The translations under genes were made by a program, and so were the position numbers. From positions 558,001 through 622,000 of the forward strand of contig CAVZVI010000014.1 in the NCBI GenBank assembly GCA_963778675.1: 64,000 nt of DNA, read 5' to 3'. Position 1 is the stretch's first letter. Each line of letters starts with the position of its first letter. The stretch is from CAWCDJ01 sp963778675 (lineage in GTDB: Bacteria > Acidobacteriota > Terriglobia > Bryobacterales > Bryobacteraceae). Positions 26,217-34,412 of the stretch are shown here, piece after piece. The notes below the pieces were generated by a model. The model was not told the DNA's origin. It ran no database searches and was given only the letters and a program-made list of their open reading frames with translations.

Positions 26217-27292
26217 TACCCCGCCAGCACCGGCCGCAACTGGCGCTCGTTGGCGCGCAGCCAGTCATGAATTCCCAGGAGCGTGGTTCGGGCGTCACGC
26301 CGCGGACGCCAGTCGGAAACCGAGGCCAGCCGCCGGCAATCGGTGTGGAAGACCCGAACGTCCGCTCGCCTCGTCGCGGGGTCCGGCGAGATGGCGACCG
26401 AGTTGCCGGTGATCTCGCGGCAGAGGTCCGTACACTCGCGCAGCGAAAGGCTGCCTTCGATCCCCCCTCCCACGTTCAGCACGGAGCCCGCGGCGCGATC
26501 GAAGTCCTCCATCTGGGCGAGAACCAGGTCGCACAGGTCGTCGACGTGCAGAAAATCGCGAACCTGCTTGCCGGTGCCGTCGAATCCGATGTAGCGCAAG
26601 GGGCGATGGAAGTAATGCGCGGCCATCCAATAAACAATGACGCCCTGGTCGGTCTTGCCCATCTGCCAGGGCCCCGTGATGAGGCCGCACCGGTTGATGA
26701 TCCAGCGGAGGCCGAAGGCGTCGCCGTATTCCTGCACCATCAGTTCGGCGGCCAGTTTGCTCATGCCGTAAAGCGACCGGGGACCCTCGAGCGGGAAGCT
26801 CTCGCTGATGCCCAGTTCCGAGGCCCCCGGCGTGGATTGCTCCGAATCGAGCCGGAAACGGGTCTCGTCCTCGTGGTAGCGCAGGCCGTTCACCAGGCCG
26901 TACGGATACACGCGGCTGGTCGACAGAAAAAGAAAGTCGGCCTTGACGCGCCGCGCGAGTTCCAGGCACTGAAAACAGCCCGCCAGGTTGGTGTTGATGA
27001 GGTACTCCGGCAGGTCGGAATAGCCGGCCTGGGCTGAGGGCTCGGCCGAGCAATCGATGACCAGGTCCGGGTCGGGCGCGACGGACGCGAGGTCCTCCCG
27101 GCATCGAATGTCGCCGTGCAGGAAGCGCACCCCAGCGGCTGCGAGCCTGGGGAGATTCAGTTCCGAACCGCGGCGCCTCAGGTTATCGAGCGAGGTAACC
27201 GCTGCTTCCGGGTGGCGGGCCCTGATGGCGATGGCCAGCGCGGAGCCGACGAATCCGGCGCCGCCGGTAATGAGAACGTGACGGTGTTTCAC
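26216..27292 (-). CDS. NAD-dependent epimerase/dehydratase (extended SDR)
   Basis: A 358-aa nucleotide-sugar enzyme beginning at GTG 27292 (VKHRHVLITGGAGFVG), whose GTGA overlaps the stop of the glycosyltransferase gene. NAD is bound by GGAGFVG; the catalytic Tyr and Lys are in SLYGMSKLAAE, with an upstream Ser/Thr in FLSTSRVYP. Likely acts on an NDP- or CDP-sugar. Longer upstream frames read into the neighbouring gene and are discarded. Confidence 0.88.
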   Translation of the reverse strand: MKHRHVLITGGAGFVGSALAIAIRARHPEAAVTSLDNLRRRGSELNLPRLAAAGVRFLHGDIRCREDLASVAPDPDLVIDCSAEPSAQAGYSDLPEYLINTNLAGCFQCLELARRVKADFLFLSTSRVYPYGLVNGLRYHEDETRFRLDSEQSTPGASELGISESFPLEGPRSLYGMSKLAAELMVQEYGDAFGLRWIINRCGLITGPWQMGKTDQGVIVYWMAAHYFHRPLRYIGFDGTGKQVRDFLHVDDLCDLVLAQMEDFDRAAGSVLNVGGGIEGSLSLRECTDLCREITGNSVAISPDPATRRADVRVFHTDCRRLASVSDWRPRRDARTTLLGIHDWLRANERQLRPVLAG

Positions 27293-28056
27293 GACGGGAC
27301 TTTGTGCGGAGCGCCTGCCGCCTCTACCGGGCAATGGTAATCGCCCCGCGTGAGGTGTTTCTCGAGCCACATGATCAGCACGATAAAGAGGTAGCGGCTT
27401 CCCATCTCCTGAAGTTTCAGTTTCGAAATGCCCTCCCGGCGATTGGTCCACGAGATCGGAATGACCTTGTACGAATATCCACGGACGATCGCTTTCAACG
27501 GCATTTCCACTGTGAGGTTGAAATGCAGCGAAATCAGCGGGTGCATGCCGGCGATCACCTCCCGGCGGTAGCACTTGAAGGCGTTGGTGATGTCGTTGTA
27601 CGCAAAGCCGAACAACAGGCGGACAAAGGTGTTCGCCATGCGGTTGATCAGCAGCTTGTGGAAGGGATAGTCGATCACCCGGCCGCCCCGGATGAAGCGC
27701 GAACCGAATACGCAATCGTACCCCTCCGAAAGCGCATGCCAGCACTCGACCAGGTCGCGCGGATCGTCCGATCCATCGGCCATCATGACGGCGATGGCGT
27801 CGCCCGAGCACCGCTCCAGCCCGCACCGTACGGCATTGCCGAAGCCGTGGCTTCCGCTGTTGCACACGAGGCGGATCTCGCTGTGGGCGGCCGCGGCCGC
27901 CGCGACCCGGGCGGAGGTGGCGTCGCGGCTTCCATCATCCACCACAACGACTTCGAACGGGATCTCGTGCTGCCGCAGAGTGGAAACGATGTCCGGCAGA
28001 GTCTTGCCGATCGAACCTTCTTCATCGCGCGCCGGGATGACTATGGAGAGCTTCAT
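27289..28056 (-). CDS. Family 2 glycosyltransferase (DPM1/DPG synthase-like)
   Basis: A 255-aa enzyme from ATG 28056 (MKLSIVIPARDEEGSIG). The GT2 nucleotide-binding Asp pair is in VVVDDGSRDA and the metal-binding region in MMADGSDDPRD; RREGISKLKLQEMGSRY near the end is typical of dolichol/undecaprenyl-phosphate sugar synthases. It likely transfers a sugar to a lipid carrier. A TTG at 28068 would overlap the upstream stop but ATG 28056 gives the canonical N-terminus. Confidence 0.9.
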   Translation of the reverse strand: MKLSIVIPARDEEGSIGKTLPDIVSTLRQHEIPFEVVVVDDGSRDATSARVAAAAAAHSEIRLVCNSGSHGFGNAVRCGLERCSGDAIAVMMADGSDDPRDLVECWHALSEGYDCVFGSRFIRGGRVIDYPFHKLLINRMANTFVRLLFGFAYNDITNAFKCYRREVIAGMHPLISLHFNLTVEMPLKAIVRGYSYKVIPISWTNRREGISKLKLQEMGSRYLFIVLIMWLEKHLTRGDYHCPVEAAGAPHKVPS

Positions 28057-28064
28057 CGGATCGC

Positions 28065-29123
28065 TCAAGCCGGCACTTGAATCTGCGCGAGGTGACGCTC
28101 CGCGATCCCCGAGATGATGGCGGGAATATCGAATTCCATCTGCCAGCCGGGGAAGTGCGACCGCAGCTTGGAGAGGTCGGAGATGTAGCAGATATGATCG
28201 CCGGTGCGGTTGCGCTCCTCGTAGCGATACTCGAGATCGAAGCCGAAGTCCCGCAGCATGGCGATGGTTTCCAATACCGAGATGCTGTTGCGGCGCCCGC
28301 CGCCCAGGTTATACACCTCGCCGCAGCGAGGGTTGCGGAAGAACTCCAGGAACAGGCGGGCCACGTCGCGGCAATCGATCTGGTCGCGAACCTGTTTGCC
28401 CTTGTACCCGTAGATGGTGTACGGGCGCCCGGCCACCGCGCAGAACACGATGTATGCGAGGTAGCCATGCAGTTCGACGGCGGCGTGCTGCGGACCGGTG
28501 AGGCAGCCGCCGCGGAAAATTCCGACCGGCATCTGAAAATACCGGCCGTACTCCTGGCAGAGGATGTCGGCAGCCGTCTTCGAAGCCCCGAACAGGGAGT
28601 GCAGGCAGGCGTCGATGCCCAAGGATTCGTCGATGCCGTCGCGGCCCCCGGCGTAATCGTAGCGGGTGGAAGTTTCGACCAGCGGCAAGCGGTTGGGACG
28701 GTCGCCGTATACCTTATTCGTACTGGTGAAGCAGAATGGAGATTCCCGGCAGTATTCCCGGGCCGCTTGCAGCAGGTTGAGGGTGCCGACCGCGTTCACG
28801 TCGAAATCTTCGTAAGGGATGGACGCGGCTTTGTCGTGCGAGGGCTGGGCGGCGGTATGGATGATGAAGTCCGGCCGCTCCGCTTTCATCAGGACGCGTA
28901 CGCCGGCGCGATCGCGGATGTCCAATGCGTGGTGCCGGTAGAGGCTGGGATGCGCTTCGCGGAGGCCGGCCACCGTGCCGGCGGTGGAACCGCCTGCTCC
29001 GAAGAACTGCCGTCGCATGTCGTTATCGAGCCCTACGACCGTCCAGCCGTTCTCGCAGAGGAGTTTCGCGCAGGCGGAGCCGATCAACCCGCCCGATCCC
29101 GTAATTAAGGCCTTCCTGGCCAC
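28065..29123 (-). CDS. NAD-dependent epimerase, CDP-tyvelose/paratose epimerase-like
   Basis: A 352-aa extended SDR, first gene of the glycan operon. The NAD loop is ITGSGGLIGSA; CFTSTNKVYGDRPN and RGGCLTGPQHAAVELHG are typical of CDP-tyvelose 2-epimerase relatives. The position of the usual catalytic Tyr reads Phe (HSLFGASKTAAD), confirmed in the DNA as TTC; Lys is kept. This variant may be normal for its subgroup. Probable role: making a deoxyhexose precursor for a surface glycan. Confidence 0.87.
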   Translation of the reverse strand: MARKALITGSGGLIGSACAKLLCENGWTVVGLDNDMRRQFFGAGGSTAGTVAGLREAHPSLYRHHALDIRDRAGVRVLMKAERPDFIIHTAAQPSHDKAASIPYEDFDVNAVGTLNLLQAAREYCRESPFCFTSTNKVYGDRPNRLPLVETSTRYDYAGGRDGIDESLGIDACLHSLFGASKTAADILCQEYGRYFQMPVGIFRGGCLTGPQHAAVELHGYLAYIVFCAVAGRPYTIYGYKGKQVRDQIDCRDVARLFLEFFRNPRCGEVYNLGGGRRNSISVLETIAMLRDFGFDLEYRYEERNRTGDHICYISDLSKLRSHFPGWQMEFDIPAIISGIAERHLAQIQVPA

Positions 29124-29223
29124 AGTTCTTCCCTCTGCGCCCGAGTGTAACAGGCGCCCGCGGAAGGCTAACAGTCATCTTTGGTTAGCAGGGAATTGTG
29201 TCCCGCGGTAGCAAAAGTATGGC

Positions 29224-29595
29224 TCACTTCTCCCGCTTCAGCGTCATGGTGCCGCCGGGGAAGTCGCCTCCTTCGGCCTTGGAAGTCAGTTTGATCTCGT
29301 CGCCGTTGATGGTGCCGTCGTGCATGATCTTCATGCCGCCATTGGCTTCGATGGTGACCACGAACGAAAGCTTGTCCCCGTCCACTTTCCCGTCGCTGAT
29401 CTCGATCGCATCGCCTTGCGGCCCTTGCACGGTCCCGGTGAGCTTGGTGCCGTCCTGCTTGAAGTTGAAGGTCAGCGAGAAACCCTCGCCGTTCGGCCCG
29501 GCCATCTGGCCGGTCCACTTGCCGGTCACATCGGCAGCCCACGCGGCCACCGAAACCAGCGCCATCAGCATGGCAGTCAAAATCGTCCGTCGCAT
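29224..29595 (-). CDS. Secreted small beta-barrel protein
   Basis: A 123-aa protein with a signal peptide ending ...SVAAWA. The mature part (DVTGKWTGQM, SLTFNFKQDGTKLTGTV, ISDGKVDGDKLSFVV, GTINGDEIKLTSKA) alternates beta strands and turns as in lipocalin-like secreted proteins that are very frequent in Acidobacteria. Function unknown. Divergent from the cytochrome c gene, 54 bp apart. Confidence 0.8.
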   Translation of the reverse strand: MRRTILTAMLMALVSVAAWAADVTGKWTGQMAGPNGEGFSLTFNFKQDGTKLTGTVQGPQGDAIEISDGKVDGDKLSFVVTIEANGGMKIMHDGTINGDEIKLTSKAEGGDFPGGTMTLKREK

Positions 29596-29649
29596 GCCTG
29601 CCTCCTTGGGAGTCCCCCGAGGGCTCCGGCTTAATATATCATTACGCGT

Positions 29650-30462
29650 ATGCGCGCAAAGGGCTGCCTGGTTCTGGGTCTCGTCTGTCTATCGGCTTCG
29701 TTACTGCTTGCGCAAGACGCGCGCCGCGGCGGCGGTGCGCGGGCCGAGCGTGTGCGGGAGTTCCTGGGACTGGGGCCTCCGCCGGATCCGGCGGCAGCCG
29801 CGCGCGGCGCCGGGCTGTACGCCTCCAATTGTGCGTTCTGCCATGGTGAGAAGGCGCGCGGCGCCGAGGGCCCCAACCTCGTGCGTTCGGTCCTCGTGCT
29901 TCACGACGAGAAAGGCGAACTGATCGGTCCGGTGATTGCCCAGGGGCGCCCCGACCGCGGAATGCCGCCGTTCGCTTCCCTCACCGAAACCCAGCGCAGC
30001 GATATCGCCCAGTTCCTCCACATGCAGGTGGAACTGGCGGCCAACCGCGGCGGTTATAAGCTCCTCAACGTCGTCACGGGCGACGCGAAGAAGGGCGAGC
30101 AGTACTTCAACGGCGAGGGCCGCTGCAATACTTGCCACTCGCCCACCGGCGACCTCGCGCACATCGCTTCGAAATACGAGCAGCCCGACCAGTTGCAGAA
30201 CCGCTTCGTCTTCCCCGGCCCTGAGCGCGACCGCAAGGTCACCGTAACGCTGCCTTCCGGCCAGACCGTTTCCGGAACGCTCAAGCGCATGGACGACTTC
30301 CACGTCTCGATGTGGGACTCTTCCGGCAATTTTCGTTCTTTTCCGCGCGATGGCGTCAAAGTCGAGGTGGAGGACCAGTTGGCCGGGCACCGCAAACTGC
30401 TTGCCCAGTACACCGACGCCGACATCCACAACCTCACTGCCTACCTGGTGACACTGAAATGA
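29650..30462 (+). CDS. Diheme cytochrome c, partner of PQQ dehydrogenase
   Basis: A 270-aa periplasmic protein (signal CLVLGLVCLSASLLLA). Two c-type heme sites, CAFCH (61-65) and CNTCH (159-163), belong to two cytochrome domains; Met in GMPPF may ligate the first heme. A beta-rich insert (KVTVTLPSGQTVSGTLKRMD) splits the second domain before the C-terminal helix. Its stop overlaps the start of the PQQ dehydrogenase by ATGA, so it is almost certainly the electron acceptor of that enzyme. Confidence 0.88.
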   Translation: MRAKGCLVLGLVCLSASLLLAQDARRGGGARAERVREFLGLGPPPDPAAAARGAGLYASNCAFCHGEKARGAEGPNLVRSVLVLHDEKGELIGPVIAQGRPDRGMPPFASLTETQRSDIAQFLHMQVELAANRGGYKLLNVVTGDAKKGEQYFNGEGRCNTCHSPTGDLAHIASKYEQPDQLQNRFVFPGPERDRKVTVTLPSGQTVSGTLKRMDDFHVSMWDSSGNFRSFPRDGVKVEVEDQLAGHRKLLAQYTDADIHNLTAYLVTLK

Positions 30463-32018
30463 GACCGCTGGCAATTCTGCTTTTCCTCCCGGCGCTATTT
30501 GCGCAGGGCATAACCGGCACCTGGCCGACCTACAACGGCGACTACTCGGGCCGCCGCTACAGTGCGCTGGCGCAGGTCGGGCAAGCCAACATCGACCGTC
30601 TCGCGCTGAACTGGTTCTTCCGCGTCGCCAACGTCGGCCCCCAGCGTGGCGTGGGGAATCCGGAGATCAAGTCCACCCCGCTGTTCGTGGATGGCATCCT
30701 GTACTTCACCATTCCCGATCACGTCTGGGCCCTCGACGCGCGCACGGGAGAAGAAGTGTGGCACTACGATTGGGTCGATCACGGCGGCCACCTGATCGGC
30801 AACCGCGGCCTGGGCAAGTACGGCGACTGGCTCTATTTCCTCGCTCCCGACGGCTGGTTCATCTCGCTCAACGCCAAGGACGGCAAGGAGCGCTGGCGCA
30901 AGAAAGTGGCGGATGAGAAGCAGCAATACTTCACCACCATGGCGCCGATGGTGGTGAAGAACCACGTCATCGTCGGTGTGGGCGGCGACGCCATGGACGT
31001 TCCCGGGTACCTGGAAGCGCGCGATCCCGAAACCGGCGAGCTGCAGTGGCGGTGGAACACCGAACCGCAACCGGGCGAGCCGGGTGCCGACACCTGGCCC
31101 AATAAGGCCGCCATGGAGCACGGCGGCGGCATGACGTGGAACCCCGGCACTTACGATCCGGGCCTCAACCTGCTCTACTGGGGCACGGGGAACCCCAACC
31201 CCGTCTACGCCGGACAGGGCCGCAAAGGCACCAACCTGTGGACGTGCTCCATCGTGGCCCTCAACCCCGATACCGGCAAGCTGGTCTGGTATTTCCAGGC
31301 ATCGCCGCACGACACGCACGATTGGGACAACGTCGAAACGCCGGTCTTGTTCGACGCCGACGTGAACGGCCAGCGGCGCAAACTGCTGGCCCAGGCCGCG
31401 CGCAACGGCTACTTCTTCGTCCTCGACCGCACCAACGGCCACAGCGTCGTGTCCAAAGGGTTTGTCGGCGTGAACTGGTCCAAGGGTATCGACGCCAAGG
31501 GACAGCCGATCCCCGACCCCGCCAAAGAGCCGAAAGTCGACGGCTCGCTCGTCAACACTCCCGCCGGCGGAGGAACCAACTGGCCGCCGCCCAGCTTCGA
31601 CCCCGAGACCGGCCTCTTCTACGTCAACGCGCGCGAGGGCTACAGCTTCGCCTACCTGACCGATACCGACGACAACCCCGAAGGCTACGGCGGGAGCGGA
31701 TCGGGCGGCTTCGGCGAATCGGTTCTCGAAGCGCTCGACTACAAGACCGGAAACGTCGTGTGGAGCCACCCGTATCCTTCCGGCGGCTATGGGAACGCGT
31801 TCGCGGGTATCCTTACGACCGCCGGCAAATTGCTCTTCACCGGCGACCCGTCCGGCAACCTGATCGCCTACGACCCCGCGAACGGCAAAATCCTCTGGCA
31901 CTTCCACACCGGCCAGAACGTGAGCAACGGCCCGATGACCTTCGAGATGGATGGACGCCAATACGTCGTGGCCGGGGCCGGCGACACGCTCTTTGCATTC
32001 GCCCTCGCCGGGAAGTAG
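30459..32018 (+). CDS. PQQ-dependent alcohol/sugar dehydrogenase (quinoprotein)
   Basis: A 519-aa periplasmic eight-bladed propeller (signal MRPLAILLFLPALFA). Tryptophan-docking repeats are visible (ALDARTGEEVWHYD, SLNAKDGKERW, ALNPDTGKLVWYFQ, ALDYKTGNVVWSH, AYDPANGKILWHFH). The catalytic Asp is D288 in SPHDTHDWDN; an additional Asp at +2 (D290) is the feature that marks lanthanide-using XoxF/PedH enzymes. The protein is shorter than methanol dehydrogenase (about 600 aa), so substrate is open. Coupled by 4-bp overlap with the cytochrome c gene. Confidence 0.87.
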   Translation: MRPLAILLFLPALFAQGITGTWPTYNGDYSGRRYSALAQVGQANIDRLALNWFFRVANVGPQRGVGNPEIKSTPLFVDGILYFTIPDHVWALDARTGEEVWHYDWVDHGGHLIGNRGLGKYGDWLYFLAPDGWFISLNAKDGKERWRKKVADEKQQYFTTMAPMVVKNHVIVGVGGDAMDVPGYLEARDPETGELQWRWNTEPQPGEPGADTWPNKAAMEHGGGMTWNPGTYDPGLNLLYWGTGNPNPVYAGQGRKGTNLWTCSIVALNPDTGKLVWYFQASPHDTHDWDNVETPVLFDADVNGQRRKLLAQAARNGYFFVLDRTNGHSVVSKGFVGVNWSKGIDAKGQPIPDPAKEPKVDGSLVNTPAGGGTNWPPPSFDPETGLFYVNAREGYSFAYLTDTDDNPEGYGGSGSGGFGESVLEALDYKTGNVVWSHPYPSGGYGNAFAGILTTAGKLLFTGDPSGNLIAYDPANGKILWHFHTGQNVSNGPMTFEMDGRQYVVAGAGDTLFAFALAGK

Positions 32019-32019
32019 G

Positions 32020-32802
32020 CTACCGCTCGAACACCACGGCCCGGCCGTGCTCCGGCGCCAGGTATTTCACATCGGGCGCGCGCAGCGAGAGAGCCGCGCG
32101 GAACTGCCGCGGGTCGATCGCATTGTCCGGAAACATGTCGTAGTGGCACGGAATGGCCGCGCGCGGCCGGATCTGCGCCGCGAGGCGCGCCGCCTGGTCG
32201 TGCGACAGGTTCTTGAAGCCGCCGTTGATGCAGGTGATCATCAGCGCGGGCTTGTGCCTGGCCGCGGAGGCCAGCAACTCGCACTCGGCGGTGTCGCCGG
32301 TCATGTAGATGCGCGGCCCGCCGCCGAACTCGATCAGAAACCCCACGTGGTTGAGGTCGGTATCGTCGGTGGGCAGCGCGAAGGTCGCGCGGATCCGTAT
32401 ATCGCGGAACTCCAGTTCGTGGTCCGGCCAGATCGGTAGAATCCGCCCGTCCTCCACGCCCTCGCGCCGGAAGACATCGCAGCTTGGATGGGGACCCACG
32501 AACAGGGCCGTGTCCTTGTGGCGCAGCCGTGCGATGGTCTCGGGGTCGGTGTGGTCCTGGTGGTTGTGCGTGCAGGCGAACAGATCGACGTCGATCTCCT
32601 CGGGCGCAATCGGTACGGGTACCTGCCGGTGCAGGTCCATGCCGGGCGGTGCGATCGCCGCGCAACTGTCGGTCAGGTAGAGGTCGGTAGCCAGCACGGC
32701 TCCCTCGTGCGACTTGAAGAGGTACCCGTTCTGGCCCAGCCACCACAGCGCAACGGTCCCTTTTTCTACCGGGAACTGGCGGATTTCCCGCATCAGGCTC
32801 AT
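32020..32802 (-). CDS. MBL-fold metal hydrolase (UlaG/L-ascorbate-6-P lactonase-like)
   Basis: A 260-aa cytoplasmic protein. The metallo-beta-lactamase HxHxDH motif is THNHQDH (His79, His81, Asp83, His84), with the further ligands in MTGDTAE and the terminal His in APEHGRA. A conserved opening (ALWWLGQNGYLFKS) and PCHYDMFPDN match the UlaG group. Likely hydrolyses a sugar lactone or phosphodiester. It is convergent with the PQQ dehydrogenase, only 1 bp apart. Confidence 0.87.
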   Translation of the reverse strand: MSLMREIRQFPVEKGTVALWWLGQNGYLFKSHEGAVLATDLYLTDSCAAIAPPGMDLHRQVPVPIAPEEIDVDLFACTHNHQDHTDPETIARLRHKDTALFVGPHPSCDVFRREGVEDGRILPIWPDHELEFRDIRIRATFALPTDDTDLNHVGFLIEFGGGPRIYMTGDTAECELLASAARHKPALMITCINGGFKNLSHDQAARLAAQIRPRAAIPCHYDMFPDNAIDPRQFRAALSLRAPDVKYLAPEHGRAVVFER

Positions 32803-32828
32803 GCGCCCATTGTGGCAAACTTGAGTGG

Positions 32829-33125
32829 ATGCCCGTATCGTTGGAATTCCTGCGCGGCATGCTGGGCCTACTCTGCATCTTCTTTGCCCACATGGCCGGC
32901 CGCTCGGCGGCGTCCGTGCGCAAGGGACAGCAGAAGGTTTCGAAACTGTACGGTTGGATCTTGCGTACCGTCGTGTGTGCGGCCGTGATGGTGTTCCGGC
33001 AGCCCGTGGACAACGTAGCCATCGGGGTCTGGGTGCTAGCCGCGGCTGCGTTCGCAGTGGGGATGTGGACGGTCGCGAGGCAGAAGCCGCCCGAGGACCT
33101 CGGCGGCCAGATCTTTCCGGAGTGA
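32829..33125 (+). CDS. Small membrane protein of unknown function
   Basis: A 98-aa protein with three hydrophobic segments (FLRGMLGLLCIFFAHMAG, LRTVVCAAVMVF, AIGVWVLAAAAFAVGMW) and a short acidic tail (PPEDLGGQIFPE). Family not recognised. Its start is 26 bp from the divergent MBL gene. The next frame, a NACHT-like fragment, is in the same reading frame after a single TGA and two further bases of spacing; I treat them as separate. Confidence 0.7.
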   Translation: MPVSLEFLRGMLGLLCIFFAHMAGRSAASVRKGQQKVSKLYGWILRTVVCAAVMVFRQPVDNVAIGVWVLAAAAFAVGMWTVARQKPPEDLGGQIFPE

Positions 33126-33128
33126 AGG

Positions 33129-33641
33129 TTGTTCCTGGCGGCGCGCTACATAGAACAGCTTCGCGCGGAAACCGTAATCGAAGACGCTGCGATTCCGGCC
33201 GATGCCGCAGAGGCGCTGGCTTCCCCGCGCCTGCTGGTGCGCGGCCGCGGCGGTTCGCGGTTTCTTCGCCGCATCGCCTACCTGTGGTGCGGCGCCCTGC
33301 TGGATACGCGTTTCGACACGCTGCTGCTGCCGGTCCTGGTGCGAGTCCGTGACCTGGAGATCCCGCTCGGCGCCCTGCTCAACCGGCGCAACCGCGAATT
33401 CGGCTGGGGTCTTCCGGAAGATTTCTTTCCCGAACGTTTAGCGAGCGGCGCGTGCCTGGTGATGCTCGATGGAATCGAAGAAGATCCGCAGAACGTCGTA
33501 GCCACGATGACCGCTTATCCGCTGTGCCGCTACATCGTTTCGTCAGGCGCGGACAGCCGGGATGCCGGCGCCGGCGAGAGCCGATTCGACTTCGGCGGGC
33601 CGCAGTCGTGTTGCATCGTAATCCACGGTGAGGGCCTCTAG
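33129..33641 (+). pseudogene. NACHT-like ATPase fragment lacking a functional P-loop
   Basis: A 170-codon frame from TTG 33129 (GGAG upstream). LLLPVLVRVRDLEIPLGALL and SGACLVMLDGIEE correspond to the NACHT core and Walker B (LLLLDGLDE type); YPLCRYIVSSG follows at the expected place. The Walker A region reads GRGGSRFLRRIAY, as if the Gly-Lys-Ser of GxGGSGKSTLLRR were lost. The final 33 codons run antisense to the convergent 71-aa gene and look non-native. Probably a decayed remnant of a larger STAND NTPase; alternatively a minimal non-hydrolysing homologue. Confidence 0.55.
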
Positions 33642-33758
33642 TGAGGGCTCCACCTGGATCTTCTGGATTCCGTAGAGCACGTGCGCGTCGGCAATCCGGC
33701 TCAGCATTCGGTCATCGAGCGGTTTCTGCAGGCGGAAGCGGATCTGGACCTTCGTCAT
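33543..33758 (-). CDS. Small ferredoxin-fold protein, HMA-like without CxxC
   Basis: A 71-aa protein: beta strand VQIRFRLQKPL, helix DDRMLSRIADAHVL, strands GIQKIQVEPSLEALTVDYDA, helix PAEVESALAGAG, last strand. The beta-alpha-beta-beta-alpha-beta order is that of heavy-metal-associated domains, but no metal-binding Cys is present. Function unknown. Its 3' end overlaps the NACHT fragment. Confidence 0.7.
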   Translation of the reverse strand: MTKVQIRFRLQKPLDDRMLSRIADAHVLYGIQKIQVEPSLEALTVDYDATRLRPAEVESALAGAGIPAVRA

Positions 33759-33808
33759 AAAGATACAGCATAGCAGTCCCTATGCCGCGGTCCGCCGGTC
33801 CATGCCGC

Positions 33809-34321
33809 TCAGACCGCGACCCGGTCGCGGAATCGCACGGGCACGGCCACGGCGGCGAAATCACGCTGCAGTTCGGCAACATCGTCGGGCTCGAGCACCA
33901 TCTTCGCCATGCGGAACAGGACGGTGTCCTCTTTTTGAATGTGGTGCCGCAGCATCTCGATATATGCGGCGCTGTTGCCATAAACCGCACGCAGGGCTTC
34001 GGGGTTGCCGGCTTCGGCGGCATCCAGGTTCTCGCGCACCGACTTCAGGTAGCCGCGTCCTTCGTCGTGCTCAGCCAGCATCACTCCGATCGGGCCGCCC
34101 TCTTGCGGCACGCCGCGCTCCCGCATGCGCGGGAACAGGAGGTTTTCTTCTTTCGCGTGGTGGCACCCGTCGGCGAAGTGCCGGAAGAAATCGAGCGCCT
34201 CATCGAAGAACAGGCGCGGAAACGGCCGGCCGGACCCGGTCTCGCGGATTTTGTTCTCCAGGGCGTCCAGCATGGATTCGATCGCACGGTGCTCCTGGCT
34301 CAGGACGTCGGTTGGATGCAT
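33809..34321 (-). CDS. Hemerythrin-domain protein
   Basis: A 170-aa four-helix protein from ATG 34321, with a strong AAGGAG site. Iron ligands are visible in SQEHRAIE, CHHAKEENLLFP, LAEHDEGR and LRHHIQKEDTVLF, the HHE hemerythrin pattern. Such proteins bind O2 or NO or help repair iron-sulfur clusters (compare YtfE). Cytoplasmic. Stands alone; 90 bp separates it from the divergent secreted protein. Confidence 0.9.
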   Translation of the reverse strand: MHPTDVLSQEHRAIESMLDALENKIRETGSGRPFPRLFFDEALDFFRHFADGCHHAKEENLLFPRMRERGVPQEGGPIGVMLAEHDEGRGYLKSVRENLDAAEAGNPEALRAVYGNSAAYIEMLRHHIQKEDTVLFRMAKMVLEPDDVAELQRDFAAVAVPVRFRDRVAV

Positions 34322-34412
34322 TAATTTCTCCTTACGCTTCGATTCTGCAGCCTCGGAGCTCCCATTGCGGTGACTCCGGTCACCAGCGGGATCCCCGGCG
34401 TATAGTAGTCTT

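Noticed and set aside
33120..33131. Second possible recoded TGA joining the small membrane protein (32829) and the NACHT-like frame (33129), which share a frame
   Set aside because: The first protein ends naturally, no Cys-type context is seen and no hairpin follows the TGA at the right distance.
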